Assembly: GCA_012728775.1 (NCBI GenBank)
Contig: JAAYEN010000039.1
Coordinates: 1 to 37,776, forward strand
Length of the DNA stretch: 37,776 nt
Source: Tissierellia bacterium
GTDB taxonomy: Bacteria > Bacillota_A > Clostridia > Tissierellales > Peptoniphilaceae
Reading direction: 5' to 3'
The notes under the pieces are model-generated. The model had not been told where the DNA came from, searched no databases, and worked only from the letters and a program-made list of their open reading frames with translations. Position numbers and translations under genes: made by a program. Below are positions 9,287-18,943 of the stretch, one piece after another (position 1 is the first letter of the stretch; each line of letters starts with the position of its first letter).

Positions 9287-10312
9287 TTAACTCCGTTTCT
9301 CTTCTATTTCTTTAATCTTATCTTTTCCTGCATCACTTTCTAAAAAGTCAATAGTGCTCTTTGGCAACAATCCATATGTTTCTTTAACTCTTCCTTCGCC
9401 AATTAGTCGTCTTACCTTTGAAGCACTAATATAGGTTCCATTATCCTTAATCCTATCAATTTTTTCAAGTAATAAATCATTTTTTTCAAAACTTTTATTT
9501 AAATTATCATTGTAATTTGCTGTCATAAGGTCAATTGGCTCATCTCCAACAAATCTAATATCTATTTTGAGATCCTTTGCAATTCTTTTGGAAAAAATTG
9601 TAGCATCTAATTCTGTATATATATCAGTTGTTTCATCCATTTTTTTTATAAAATATGTAGGAAATGTAGCTTGAGAGATGATATATGGACCACCTAATAT
9701 TACTATTACCTTGTCATCATTTTTATATTCATCTTTAACAATGGAATATCTTTCCCTAGTTGTAAAAGTGGACTTATCTTCTTCTACAATAAATACAATT
9801 AATTCATCTACTTTACTTTTAGCATACTCTATCAAGTGTTTGTGTCCTAGTGTCATAGGATTACAATTCACCACGACAGCACCTCTAATTTTAACTTCAG
9901 GATTTAATTTGCTTTTTATAGATTGAATCCACTTGTCGTAGGAACAAAATCCCCCTTCAAATAAAGCCACTCTATCAGTAGACATGACCTCAGTAAGTCC
10001 TATTCCTTTGAAAATATAGCCATTATTAGGAGTGGTAAAAACATAATGTTCCAATCTATTGTTATCTAAAAGAAAATTAAGCAAAGAATTGTATATCATT
10101 GCTAAAAGTCCATGGCCAATATACTCTTTATCTATAAAAAAGTATTTCATAACTTTCCCATCAACTGAGCCTGTGCCAACAATTTTGCCTTCATCTCTAA
10201 CTACGACAGTTCTTTCAGGGTTATCAAATTCAACACCAAATTTTTGCAAATAGTCCCAAATTTCTTTAATTTCAAAATTGTTTCTTTTATTTACAAAACT
10301 TGTAAATAACAT
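9287..10312 (-). CDS. citC: [Citrate (pro-3S)-lyase] ligase
   Basis: 341 residues. An N-terminal GNAT-like domain (about 1-130, with IVGTGSVDGKVMKYFFIDKEYIGHGL) is joined to a nucleotidyltransferase-fold ligase domain beginning IRGAVVVNCNPMTLGHKHLIEYA, which carries the TxGH nucleotide-binding motif; TYISASKVRRLIGEG follows near 292-306. CitC uses ATP and acetate to acetylate the thiol of the citrate lyase acyl carrier protein prosthetic group. None of the citrate lyase genes (citD, citE, citF) or citX/citG is in the window, so this is an orphan by position. GGAGG lies ahead of the ATG. It is 4 bases after hemW. The family call is firm; the substrate in this organism is open. Confidence 0.9.
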   Translation of the reverse strand: MLFTSFVNKRNNFEIKEIWDYLQKFGVEFDNPERTVVVRDEGKIVGTGSVDGKVMKYFFIDKEYIGHGLLAMIYNSLLNFLLDNNRLEHYVFTTPNNGYIFKGIGLTEVMSTDRVALFEGGFCSYDKWIQSIKSKLNPEVKIRGAVVVNCNPMTLGHKHLIEYAKSKVDELIVFIVEEDKSTFTTRERYSIVKDEYKNDDKVIVILGGPYIISQATFPTYFIKKMDETTDIYTELDATIFSKRIAKDLKIDIRFVGDEPIDLMTANYNDNLNKSFEKNDLLLEKIDRIKDNGTYISASKVRRLIGEGRVKETYGLLPKSTIDFLESDAGKDKIKEIEEKRS

Positions 10313-10316
10313 AATG

Positions 10317-11471
10317 CTAATCCTCCAATCTATAAAAATCTAATTCTACAATATTTGAAAAATCTAATCCCAAATCAGTAAGTTTTATAAAATTATTTAC
10401 AATTTCTATATAACCATTTTTAATGTTTTTATTTATTTCAGAAGAATAATTTTCTTCAAAGTCCATTCCAAAATCTTTATTAATATCTTTGATGCAAAGA
10501 CCTCTATTCATTCTTATACCCATAATAATTTTTTCATTTAAACGATCTAATTTACTTAAGGAATATTTATTTTTTATAGATGATATTCTATTATTCAAAT
10601 TATTTATATAATCTAAAATACTGTCTATGTTTTCTATTCTGGTATTTAGAACTTTAGAATGTGCTCCTAGTCCTATGCCTAAATAATCATCACACTGCCA
10701 ATATTTTATATTATGTCTACATTCAAATCCAAACTTAGCATAATTTGATATTTCGTATTGATTAAATTTTGATTTATTTAATATTTTTTTTAAAGAATGA
10801 TAGATTTTTCTATCTTCATCTTCTGACATTAAATTTAAGCTCTTGCCCTTTGAATGCATTTCTCCAAAGGGAGTTCCCTCTTCAATTATTAAACTATATA
10901 TAGATATATGCTGAATATCCAAAGCTATAGCATTATTTAAAGAATAGGAAAAAGACTCAAAGGTTTGTTTTGGTATTGAAGTCATTAAATCCAAATTAAT
11001 ATTATCAAATCCTGCCTCTTTAGCCAATCTAATCGCTTTAGTAATGTCGTCGGCTTTATGAATTCGACCTAATAAATCCAATTCTTTATTTATAAAAGAT
11101 TGGGCACCAATACTTAATCTATTAATATTAAGTTTCTTATAAATTTTCAATTTATCCAAATCAATGGAATTAGGATTTGCTTCTATAGTAAATTCAGTAT
11201 CATTGCTAATATTAAAATTTTCATAAATTGATTCAACTATTTGAGTTATTTCTTCCGCAGAAAGTAATGATGGAGTCCCTCCTCCTATGAAAATAGTATC
11301 TACAATATAATTATTGTAAAAATTGGACTCTAATTTAATTTCACTTAAAAGAGAGTCCAAATATTTTCTTTGAGTTATCTTGGAATAACATCCCGAATTA
11401 AAGTCACAATAATTACATTTTCTTTCACAAAATGGAATGTGAACATACAATCCTAAATTAGTTTTCGTCAT
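10317..11471 (-). CDS. hemW: Radical SAM family heme chaperone HemW
   Basis: 384 residues. The radical SAM motif is C15-x3-C19-x2-C22 in [16 protein letters not shown], the HemW/HemN form; [19 protein letters not shown] and RLSIGAQSF follow, and a winged C-terminal domain ends the protein. Many annotations call this coproporphyrinogen III oxidase, but the lepA-linked Firmicute form is the heme-trafficking protein HemW, which lacks the extra N-terminal residues of true HemN. Its start overlaps the last 14 bases of lepA, so translation is probably coupled. lepA-hemW is a conserved pair. Confidence 0.95.
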   Translation of the reverse strand: MTKTNLGLYVHIPFCERKCNYCDFNSGCYSKITQRKYLDSLLSEIKLESNFYNNYIVDTIFIGGGTPSLLSAEEITQIVESIYENFNISNDTEFTIEANPNSIDLDKLKIYKKLNINRLSIGAQSFINKELDLLGRIHKADDITKAIRLAKEAGFDNINLDLMTSIPKQTFESFSYSLNNAIALDIQHISIYSLIIEEGTPFGEMHSKGKSLNLMSEDEDRKIYHSLKKILNKSKFNQYEISNYAKFGFECRHNIKYWQCDDYLGIGLGAHSKVLNTRIENIDSILDYINNLNNRISSIKNKYSLSKLDRLNEKIIMGIRMNRGLCIKDINKDFGMDFEENYSSEINKNIKNGYIEIVNNFIKLTDLGLDFSNIVELDFYRLED

Positions 11472-13254
11472 ATTTTAACACTGCTAAAAAGGCATCCTGA
11501 GGAATTTCTACAGATCCAATTTGTCTCATTCGCTTCTTTCCTTCTTTTTGTGCTTCTAACAGCTTTTTCTTTCTAGATATATCTCCGCCATAACATTTAG
11601 ACAAAACATCTTTTCTAAGAGCTCTGATAGTTTCTCTGGCTATAATTTTAGTTCCAATTGCTGCTTGTATAGGTATAGCAAACTGATGCCTAGGAATTTC
11701 ATCAGTCAATTTTTCACAAATTGTTCTGCCTCTATCATATGCCTTATCTTTATGCACTATTAAAGAAAGAGCATCTACAGCTTCTCCATTAATTAATATA
11801 TCTAATTTTACTAAGTTACTTTCCCTATATCCAATAATATCATAATCCAAAGATGCATAACCACTAGTCTTAGATTTTAATGCATCAAAAAAATCATAAA
11901 CTACTTCATTTAGCGGAAGTTCATAGTGTACGCTTACCCTTGTAGTATCTAAGTATTCGATATTTTTAAATATCCCTCGTTTACCTTGGCATAATTCCAT
12001 AATTGTACCAACATAGGAGGATGGAGCCATAATGGTAGCATCTACAATAGGCTCTTCCATTTTTGAAATTTCTGTCAAAGGAGGTAAATTCGAAGGATTT
12101 TGTATTTCTAAAACTGTTCCATCAGTTTTAGAAATTTTATATATAACTGAAGGAGCAGTAGTTATTATATTTAAATCAAATTCTCTTTCCAGTCTTTCTT
12201 GAATTATTTCCATATGAAGTAACCCTAAAAAACCACATCTATAACCAAAGCCTAAAGCCTGTGAAGTTTCCTGCTCAAAAGATAACGCAGCGTCATTTAC
12301 TTGAAGTTTTTCAAGGGCATCTCTAATTATTGTGAACTCTTCACCTTCGGCCGGGTAAATTCCACAATATACCATAGAAGTCGCTTCTTTATATCCAGGC
12401 AGTGCCATATCTGTGGGATTTTTTCCATCAGTAACAGTATCACCAACCCTAGCATATTTAACGTCTTTTATAGAAGCTGTAAAAAACCCTACCTCACCTG
12501 CTTCTAATTTTTCAGTAAGTACTTGTCCTTTAGAAATATAACCAACTTCATCAACTTCAAATTTGGCTTCAGTTGCCATAAACTTAATCTCCATACCTGG
12601 TTTAATAACACCATCAAATACTCTAATAAAACAAATTACTCCTCTGTAAGGATCATAAAGAGAATCAAAAAGTAAAGCTTTTAGTGGAGCTTCTTTGTCT
12701 CCTGATGGAGCAGGTACTTTTTCAACTATTGCTTCCAATACATCTTCAATATTTAGGCCAGTTTTAGCAGATACCAATGGCGCATCTTCTGCATCTAGTC
12801 CTATAATATCTTCTATCTCAGTTTTTACTCTATCAGCATCTGCACTTGGCAGATCTATTTTATTAATTACAGGTATTATTTCTAAGTCTTGATCTAATGC
12901 TAAATAAACATTTGCCAGGGTTTGAGCTTCTATACCTTGAGCTGCATCTACAACTAAAATAGCCCCTTCACAAGCAGCAAGGGATCTTGAAACCTCATAA
13001 TTAAAATCCACGTGCCCAGGGGTATCTATTAAATTAAGAATATATTTTTCTCCGTCTAAGGAGGTATAATATAATCTTACGGCTTTTAACTTTATAGTTA
13101 TTCCCCTCTCCCTTTCTAAATCCATATTATCAAGAACCTGAGCTTCCATCTCTCTAGATGTATATGCTCCCGTACTCTCAATTAAACGATCTGCGAGGGT
13201 AGATTTACCGTGATCTATATGTGCAATAATTGAAAAATTTCTAATATTATTCAT
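11458..13254 (-). CDS. lepA: Elongation factor 4 (LepA)
   Basis: 598-residue translational GTPase, normal length. G1 is AHIDHGKST at 11-19, the switch region RERGITIK follows, then DTPGHVDF and NKIDLP. The elongation-factor-like domains II, III and V are followed by the LepA-specific C-terminal domain ([22 protein letters not shown]). LepA acts on the ribosome under stress and during initiation-complex maturation. It begins 3 bases after lepB, a classical pairing from which the name 'leader peptidase operon' comes, and overlaps hemW. Confidence 0.98.
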   Translation of the reverse strand: MNNIRNFSIIAHIDHGKSTLADRLIESTGAYTSREMEAQVLDNMDLERERGITIKLKAVRLYYTSLDGEKYILNLIDTPGHVDFNYEVSRSLAACEGAILVVDAAQGIEAQTLANVYLALDQDLEIIPVINKIDLPSADADRVKTEIEDIIGLDAEDAPLVSAKTGLNIEDVLEAIVEKVPAPSGDKEAPLKALLFDSLYDPYRGVICFIRVFDGVIKPGMEIKFMATEAKFEVDEVGYISKGQVLTEKLEAGEVGFFTASIKDVKYARVGDTVTDGKNPTDMALPGYKEATSMVYCGIYPAEGEEFTIIRDALEKLQVNDAALSFEQETSQALGFGYRCGFLGLLHMEIIQERLEREFDLNIITTAPSVIYKISKTDGTVLEIQNPSNLPPLTEISKMEEPIVDATIMAPSSYVGTIMELCQGKRGIFKNIEYLDTTRVSVHYELPLNEVVYDFFDALKSKTSGYASLDYDIIGYRESNLVKLDILINGEAVDALSLIVHKDKAYDRGRTICEKLTDEIPRHQFAIPIQAAIGTKIIARETIRALRKDVLSKCYGGDISRKKKLLEAQKEGKKRMRQIGSVEIPQDAFLAVLKYDEN

Positions 13255-13257
13255 TTG

Positions 13258-13824
13258 TTAATCTATCACTCCGATTTTATTTAAAGGATAATATCTAAAC
13301 ACAGCTTCTCCTTTAACTATATCCAAAGGTATTTCTCCAAATACTCTAGAATCTGTAGAAGCTCTATAATTTCTATTGTCACCTAAAACAAACACCATGT
13401 CCTTACCAATTTTCCAATGGTCAATGCTATTATCTAATTGAGTACTAATTCCATTTTCTATATAGTATTCATCAAGTTTTTTCCCATTTACATAGACTAA
13501 ACCATCTGCTATCCTCACTTCATCCCCTTCGACTGCGATTACTCTTTTTATATAATCATCTTGTGGGTTTAATGGTGAGTCAAAAATGACAATATCTCCT
13601 TTATCTGGATTGTCTATTAAAAGTGTTATTTTAAGTGAAATTAGTTTGTCTCCATTTTCTAACGTAGGATACATGGAGCTACCTTGTACAATTGTAGTAT
13701 TAAAAATAAAAGTTTTGATAAATAATGCTAAAATTACAGCAAATACTATTGCCATAATCCATCCAATTACTTCACTGAAAAAAGATTTCTTTACCTCTTT
13801 TTCAGAAGTGTTACCTCTATCCAT
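13258..13824 (-). CDS. lepB: Signal peptidase I
   Basis: 188-residue type I leader peptidase with one N-terminal transmembrane helix (about 20-40), typical of Gram-positive forms. Nucleophile S50 lies in VQGSSMYPT, the general base K93 in DDYIKRVIAVEGDEV, and the conserved box GDNRNYRASTDSRVFG is complete. It cleaves signal peptides on the outer face of the membrane. AGGTAGGT precedes the ATG. It is first in the string lepB-lepA-hemW-citC-GH18, with a promoter just upstream. Confidence 0.97.
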   Translation of the reverse strand: MDRGNTSEKEVKKSFFSEVIGWIMAIVFAVILALFIKTFIFNTTIVQGSSMYPTLENGDKLISLKITLLIDNPDKGDIVIFDSPLNPQDDYIKRVIAVEGDEVRIADGLVYVNGKKLDEYYIENGISTQLDNSIDHWKIGKDMVFVLGDNRNYRASTDSRVFGEIPLDIVKGEAVFRYYPLNKIGVID

Positions 13825-13852
13825 ATCTAACCTACCTCTTTCTAATAATAGT

Positions 13853-13881
13853 ATTGTACCATTATTTATACATTTATTAAA
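13853..13881 (-). promoter_or_regulatory. Probable promoter of the lepB operon
   Basis: Minus strand TACAAT (13853-13858) preceded by TGG gives an extended -10; TTTAAT at 13876-13881 is a weak -35 with a 17-base spacer. It is 28 bases upstream of the lepB start and divergent from the rpsT promoter. Confidence 0.5.
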
Positions 13882-13929
13882 GTATTTTAGATTATAGAGA
13901 AAAATTATGAATTGATTTGCAATTATTTA

Positions 13930-13958
13930 TTGAATTATTTCATCAGTTCTACTATAAT
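13930..13958 (+). promoter_or_regulatory. Promoter of rpsT
   Basis: TTGAAT (13930-13935) and TATAAT (13953-13958) are separated by 17 bases. The predicted transcript start is near 13965, leaving a leader of about 37 bases with GGAGGTG before the ATG. Confidence 0.8.
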
Positions 13959-14001
13959 AGAGTTTACGTAAAGATTTAAACATGTATGGAGGTGTATTCA
14001 A

Positions 14002-14268
14002 ATGGCAAATATTAAATCTTCATTGAAAAGAGCTGAAATCGCTAAGAGAAATGCTCTAAGAAACAAGTCCCTAAAATCTCAAATAAAAACTTATGTGAAA
14101 AAATTTGAAGAAGCAATAGAAGGAGCTGACTTAGATAACGCTAAAAAATATCTAAACTTAGCCGAAAGAAAATTAAGAAAAGCACAATCAAAAAATGTTT
14201 TTCATAAAAACACAGCTTCTAGAAAAATTGGACAATTAACTAAAAAATTCAATTCTTTAGGAAAATAA
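14002..14268 (+). CDS. rpsT: 30S ribosomal protein S20
   Basis: 88 residues, highly basic: begins MANIKSSLKRAEIAKRNALRN and contains the family block LNLAERKLRKAQSKNVFHKNTASRKIGQLTKKFN across the C-terminal half. S20 binds 16S rRNA early in small-subunit assembly. A strong GGAGGTG lies 8 bases before the ATG. It stands alone between its own promoter and terminator, as is common for rpsT, with lepB divergent and holA convergent. Confidence 0.98.
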   Translation: MANIKSSLKRAEIAKRNALRNKSLKSQIKTYVKKFEEAIEGADLDNAKKYLNLAERKLRKAQSKNVFHKNTASRKIGQLTKKFNSLGK

Positions 14269-14271
14269 ATT

Positions 14272-14300
14272 TAATCCTCTGAAATCAGGGGATTATTTTT
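14272..14300 (+). terminator. Intrinsic terminator of rpsT
   Basis: TAATCCTCTG and CAGGGGATTA form a 10-bp stem (one U-G pair) around AAAT, followed by TTTTT. It starts 4 bases after the rpsT stop and its end overlaps the stop codon of the convergent holA. Confidence 0.9.
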
Positions 14301-15321
14301 ATGTGCAAATATCAACTACTAAATATTCCATTAATAACAATTGATCTTGGGAGGTGGATTTAAGTTTCTTATCTATCTCTAATATCTTCTCTAAATTATC
14401 CCTTAGTTCGCACAAATCTTGTCCTCTAGATATTTTTGAAACAATTTTAAACTCATAATCTGAAGGAATTCCTATGCTCTTTTTAATGTCTAGCTCGTTT
14501 TTCATATCCTGATATAGACTCAAATATTTATACATTTGTCTATACCGTCTTTGGATCATATATAGTATGCTATTTAAAGATTCATTTTTGTCATATAGGT
14601 CATGTAAGTATCGTAAGGAATCAATAGAATTTTTATTAGCAAGTCCTTCTAGTAAATTAAAAACATCACTGTCATTTGCTTTTTCAGTAACTTTATTTAT
14701 ATCATCTCTTGTGATTTTTTCACTAGAAGAATAAGATATTAGTTTTTCCATCTCAGTTTCTACATCGTATAAATTAACTTCTACTTTTCTATTGTGATAT
14801 CCTGATAGCATTATAAAATAAGATAAATCCCCTTCACTTATTGTTTTATCTTTTTTTAATATTTCTTTTTTCAAAAAACTTGAAAGTTCAGAGTTATTTA
14901 GCTTATCAAATTCCACTACTCTATTAATATTTTTAAAAAATTTATAGAGTTTTGTATTTTTTTTAAGATTTTGATCTGAATCGTGAAAAATAATAATTGT
15001 TTCGTCAGATGTATTTTTTAACGTATCGAAAAATATATCACTTAAATTTTGTTTAGTTTGAAGAACATTCAATTCATCAATAATTACTACTCTTTTGTCG
15101 CTCATAAAAGGAAGTGTTTCTATGGAACTATAAAAGTAATCTAATTCCAAATTTATGCTATTTAAATGAGTATAATTAAAGTCTTTAAAAGATGGATTAA
15201 TAAACGTATTTACAATATATTCTATAGTTTTTTCCATTACAAGCCCTTCCTCTCCAGTAAAAAGATAGGGGCCTTTAATATTTTTATTTCCAATTAATTT
15301 TCTAAATTCTCCGTATTTCAT
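14299..15321 (-). CDS. holA: DNA polymerase III subunit delta
   Basis: 340 residues, the usual length. HolA opens the sliding clamp within the clamp-loader complex. The N-terminal AAA+-like domain has GPYLFTGEEGLVMEKTIEYI (about 17-37), followed by the strand pattern LPFMSDKRVVIIDEL and DETIIIFHDSD; the C-terminal collar includes ILYMIQRRYRQMYKYL. There is no Walker A, as expected for delta. The ATG is inside the last 20 bases of comEC with GAGGA upstream. comEC-holA adjacency (often followed by rpsT, here convergent) is characteristic of Firmicutes and supports the call. Confidence 0.95.
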   Translation of the reverse strand: MKYGEFRKLIGNKNIKGPYLFTGEEGLVMEKTIEYIVNTFINPSFKDFNYTHLNSINLELDYFYSSIETLPFMSDKRVVIIDELNVLQTKQNLSDIFFDTLKNTSDETIIIFHDSDQNLKKNTKLYKFFKNINRVVEFDKLNNSELSSFLKKEILKKDKTISEGDLSYFIMLSGYHNRKVEVNLYDVETEMEKLISYSSSEKITRDDINKVTEKANDSDVFNLLEGLANKNSIDSLRYLHDLYDKNESLNSILYMIQRRYRQMYKYLSLYQDMKNELDIKKSIGIPSDYEFKIVSKISRGQDLCELRDNLEKILEIDKKLKSTSQDQLLLMEYLVVDICT

Positions 15322-17623
15322 CTAATTCCTCATTTTTCTTTATTTGAATTAAAGTTGTAATAAATATTATAACAGAAAATATTTGTAATCCCATATCAGT
15401 TCCAAATCCCTGAGGATTTTTATAAGTTTTATAAGATATTTTATTATCTATTTTAAAAATTATTTCCCCTTCTAAATCAGTCCTTAGTATTTTACTATTA
15501 ACATTATTTAGATTTTTTAACACTTTTTTAGACGGATGTCCATAAGAGTTGTTTTTTCCTACAGAAATTATGCTATATTTAGGTCTAATAGAATATACAA
15601 AATTTTCACTAGTGGAGCTTTCTGAACCATGATGTGATACTTTTAATAAATCAATATATCCTATATACTCAGCCAATTCGTCTTCTATATTGTATGAAGC
15701 ATCTCCTGTAAATAAGATTTTTTTGTCTTTATATGTAATTAAAACAACAAGTGATGAATCATTGGATTCTTTATACTCGCCTGGCTTTACATTGAAAAAT
15801 TCAATTTTAAGATCTCGATCTATGATTAGAGGAGTGTTTTCTATAGGATAATAGATTTTAGCCTTACTATTTATAATTGATTCGAATGTTTCATTTCCAG
15901 ATTCCTTCCTATTAATTATTATATTTTTTACTAAATTTTTATCCAAAAGCATTTCAGTTCCGCCTGTGTGATCCTCATCAAAATGGCTTAAAATTAAAAT
16001 ATCAATCTTATCTATGCCTCTTTTGATTATTCCTTTAACGGTAACTTCTTCGCCAGGATTGTAAGAAGAATAAGTTGAACCACCAGTGTCTATCTGAATA
16101 TAAATATCTTTATACATTATATAGGAGCTATCTCCTTGACCTACGTCAAAAAAACCTAAATAAAGTGACTTACCACTATTTGAAATTAATAAAGCCAAAA
16201 TTACTAAAGAAATTGAAACCCCTATTATTTTCCTATTTCTATAAACTATCTTAGATAAAGATCTATTTGATAGAATAAATATAAATAAATAATATATAAT
16301 TATAAATAATATACTTGGATAAAAAACTTTTAGTCTGAAATCACTAAATGAAACAATTTGTTCTAAATAAAAATTTGAACCCTCTAAAATGAAATCTACT
16401 ATTTTTAATAGTATTCCTCCTATTGAAAAGAAGTTTTCCATAATTAATCCCAAGTATATCCCCACTAATACAAAAGAAATTATCGGAGTCATAAAAATGT
16501 TTGCCACTAATGAAAAGGGATTAAAATTATTAAAATAATATGCTAGTAGTGGAAATAATAAAATACTAACACTTACATATAAAGCTAGAGAATTTAATAA
16601 CAAATTATCTTTATTTACTCCTAACTTTTTATAGAATATAGAAATGCCAATAACAGAAATAAAACTCAATTGAAAACCTAAATCATATAACCACTTAGGA
16701 TATACAGTCAATAAAATAATACAAGCTATGTATATAACAGATGTAGATGTAATCTTTACTTTGTAAATTGATGAAATTTCTCTAATAAAAAACATCAACA
16801 TTGCCCTACTGACAGATGGGGGATAATCTAGAATAAATCCGTATAGTGTTAAAATAAAAAAGACAATTGTAAATCGGATATTGTATTTAATTCCCATTTT
16901 AATAAATAAAAATTCTAAAACACCTATTATAATGAATATATGTAAACCAGATATTGCTAATAAATGGGCTAATCCACCCTCTTGATATATACCTTCAATG
17001 TCATCATCAATATTATTTCCATCAGCTAAAATCAATTTCTTAACTATACCTCTATTTTCTAGGGAAAAATATTTATCAACACTTGATATAACATCGTAAA
17101 TAAATTTACTTTTTAAATTTTTGATTAGTGATGGGTTATCATTTTTATTCAAATCAAAAGCTACAGCACTACTATTTATATTTTTTATAAAAAAGTAGTG
17201 TTCTCGATTTAGAAGATTGAAATTATAATTACCACCTACATCCTCTATTTCTATAGTCCCAGATACTAAATCATATTTTTTAAATTCTACATCTCCTCTA
17301 GTAGCTATAGAAAATTTTCCTTTATCCTTAGTTGTTACTTCTATACGCTGATAATTTTCATATCTTTCATTTGCCCTTGTAACTTCTCCAGAAATTACTA
17401 CTTCTTGTCCAATTTCATAATTATATACATTATGAGAAATAATAATATATGGTAATAATAAAAGAATGCCTAAAAGAAAAAATTTACTGTCACTAGACTT
17501 TGTTGACATTACAAAAAATACTATAATTCCTAAAAATGCTAAATAAGAATAGATATTCCATTTGAAAAATATTAATATACTTATGATTAAAACTATCAAA
17601 CAATTTTGGATCTTATTTTCCAT
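15302..17623 (-). CDS. comEC: DNA uptake channel protein ComEC/Rec2
   Basis: 773 residues, full length. N-terminal membrane helices and a soluble OB-like region (about 60-160) precede the competence domain with many helices, including GGLAHLLAISGLHIFIIIGVLEF (about 215-240). A C-terminal metallo-beta-lactamase-like domain starts GFFDVGQGDSSYI and carries LSHFDEDHTGG and KVSHHGSESST. ComEC forms the inner-membrane channel for single-stranded DNA. No other competence gene is in the window. No Shine-Dalgarno sequence precedes the ATG at 17623 and a TATAAT lies only 9 bases upstream, so the transcript may be nearly leaderless. It overlaps holA. Confidence 0.96.
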   Translation of the reverse strand: MENKIQNCLIVLIISILIFFKWNIYSYLAFLGIIVFFVMSTKSSDSKFFLLGILLLLPYIIISHNVYNYEIGQEVVISGEVTRANERYENYQRIEVTTKDKGKFSIATRGDVEFKKYDLVSGTIEIEDVGGNYNFNLLNREHYFFIKNINSSAVAFDLNKNDNPSLIKNLKSKFIYDVISSVDKYFSLENRGIVKKLILADGNNIDDDIEGIYQEGGLAHLLAISGLHIFIIIGVLEFLFIKMGIKYNIRFTIVFFILTLYGFILDYPPSVSRAMLMFFIREISSIYKVKITSTSVIYIACIILLTVYPKWLYDLGFQLSFISVIGISIFYKKLGVNKDNLLLNSLALYVSVSILLFPLLAYYFNNFNPFSLVANIFMTPIISFVLVGIYLGLIMENFFSIGGILLKIVDFILEGSNFYLEQIVSFSDFRLKVFYPSILFIIIYYLFIFILSNRSLSKIVYRNRKIIGVSISLVILALLISNSGKSLYLGFFDVGQGDSSYIMYKDIYIQIDTGGSTYSSYNPGEEVTVKGIIKRGIDKIDILILSHFDEDHTGGTEMLLDKNLVKNIIINRKESGNETFESIINSKAKIYYPIENTPLIIDRDLKIEFFNVKPGEYKESNDSSLVVLITYKDKKILFTGDASYNIEDELAEYIGYIDLLKVSHHGSESSTSENFVYSIRPKYSIISVGKNNSYGHPSKKVLKNLNNVNSKILRTDLEGEIIFKIDNKISYKTYKNPQGFGTDMGLQIFSVIIFITTLIQIKKNEELDEIRRI

Positions 17624-17632
17624 AATAATATA

Positions 17633-17663
17633 ATTATAACAGATTTTATTTGTAAGAAGACAA
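17633..17663 (-). promoter_or_regulatory. Probable comEC promoter, very close to the start codon
   Basis: Minus strand TATAAT at 17633-17638 with TTGTCT at 17658-17663, 19-base spacer. The -10 ends 9 bases from the comEC ATG, which implies a transcript with almost no leader. It overlaps the divergent promoter at 17650-17677. Confidence 0.45.
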
Positions 17664-17677
17664 TTCTATGATAAAAT
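17650..17677 (+). promoter_or_regulatory. Probable promoter of the alanyl-tRNA editing gene
   Basis: TTGTAA (17650-17655) and TAAAAT (17672-17677), spacer 16. A start near 17684 would put GGTGA at the very 5' end and the ATG at 17694. Overlaps the comEC promoter, so the two may compete. Confidence 0.45.
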
Positions 17678-17693
17678 GTATTTGGTGATTGAA

Positions 17694-18890
17694 ATGACTG
17701 ATAAATTATATATGATTAACCCTTATCTAAACGAGATAGAAGCAAACGTACTCCTAAATAGAAAAGTTGGAGATAAATTTCATACAATTCTAGATAAAAC
17801 TATCTTTTATCCTGATGGTGTTGGAGGCCAAAGAGGAGATAAAGGAAGTATTAATGGAATAATCGTAGAAAAATCTATAGAAAAAGATGGAAAAATTATT
17901 CATATTACTGACGAAAAAATTCCAGGAAGTACTGCATTGGTTAATATAGATTGGGAAAATCGTTTCCAAATTATGCAACAACATACAGCTCAGCATATTG
18001 TTTCTTCGTGCTTTCAAAGATTATTTAATATTCCAACACTTAGTTTTCATGCCTCCAATGAATTTATAACTATTGATTTAGATACTGATTATTTAGAGTT
18101 ATATGAAACAGAAAAAGTGGAAGAACTCGCAAATGCTATAATACAAAATAATTTTCTAGTAAAATCATATTTCCCTAAAAAAGAAGAAAAAGAAACAATT
18201 GATTTTAGAAGAATTCCAAAAGTAGAAGAAAATTTACGTGTTGTAGAAATTGACTCTATAGATTATTCTGCCTGTGGTGGTACACATGTAAATTACACAG
18301 GAGAAATAGGATTAATAAAAATAACAGAAATTTATAAACAAAATGGAAAATTTAGAGTCAAAGTTTTAGTAGGTAAAGATTCACTTTTAGATTATTCAAA
18401 AAAGAATAAAATTTTCTATAATTTGGCCGAAAAACTTTCTGCAAATAGCGACAATATTATTGAAAAATTTGATTTATATATAGAATCAAAGAATTCTTTG
18501 GCAGAAAATTATATTTCATTGAAGAATAGTTTTTTTCAATTATTAAAAGATAAGTCATTACCTGATATAATAAATTTTGGAGATAGTAAATTGCTTATAG
18601 AAAAATTTGATGAATTTGTTTTTTCTGAAACTGCAAACTATTCAAAGTTTTTTGAAGAAGAAAATGTCATTTTAATTTTATATAATCAAAATAATGAATT
18701 AGTCCAGTTTTTAATCAAGCCATGTGGTAATGCATCTATAAATATGGACTTACTTATGGATAATTTAAAAAATAGATATAATTTAAAAGGTGGAGGAAAT
18801 AAAAAGTTACTTCAAGGAGTAATATACATTTCGAAAGATGAAAATATAATTGATGTTTTTAAAAATGAACTTGAACAACTGAATAAGTAA
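17694..18890 (+). CDS. Alanyl-tRNA editing protein (AlaX-type, long form)
   Basis: 398 residues from ATG 17694, chosen because GGTGA ends 5 bases upstream; the ATG at 17676 would lie in the promoter. It resembles the editing half of alanyl-tRNA synthetase and should deacylate seryl- and/or glycyl-tRNA(Ala) in trans. The zinc-binding and catalytic motifs are intact: H97-x3-H101 (HTAQH) and C194-GGT-H198. N-terminal FYPDGVGGQRGDKG is the conserved substrate loop. The last 130 or so residues correspond to a DHHA1-like domain (GGGNKKLLQG), which makes it a long AlaX. A single-gene unit with its own terminator. Confidence 0.93.
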   Translation: MTDKLYMINPYLNEIEANVLLNRKVGDKFHTILDKTIFYPDGVGGQRGDKGSINGIIVEKSIEKDGKIIHITDEKIPGSTALVNIDWENRFQIMQQHTAQHIVSSCFQRLFNIPTLSFHASNEFITIDLDTDYLELYETEKVEELANAIIQNNFLVKSYFPKKEEKETIDFRRIPKVEENLRVVEIDSIDYSACGGTHVNYTGEIGLIKITEIYKQNGKFRVKVLVGKDSLLDYSKKNKIFYNLAEKLSANSDNIIEKFDLYIESKNSLAENYISLKNSFFQLLKDKSLPDIINFGDSKLLIEKFDEFVFSETANYSKFFEEENVILILYNQNNELVQFLIKPCGNASINMDLLMDNLKNRYNLKGGGNKKLLQGVIYISKDENIIDVFKNELEQLNK

Positions 18891-18893
18891 ACC

Positions 18894-18921
18894 AAAAAAG
18901 ACTCTCAATGGAGTCTTTTTT
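18894..18921. terminator. Bidirectional intrinsic terminator between the AlaX gene and ppsA
   Basis: AAAAAAGACTC and GAGTCTTTTTT form a perfect 11-bp arm pair around a 6-base loop, TCAATG. A-tract on one side and T-tract on the other serve both strands; the convergent genes end at 18890 and 18944. Confidence 0.92.
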
Positions 18922-18943
18922 GATGTATGCCTACTTAATATTT

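Noticed and set aside
10317..11471. Reading hemW as coproporphyrinogen III dehydrogenase HemN
   Set aside because: The lepA-linked short form with [10 protein letters not shown] fits HemW; no heme biosynthesis genes nearby.
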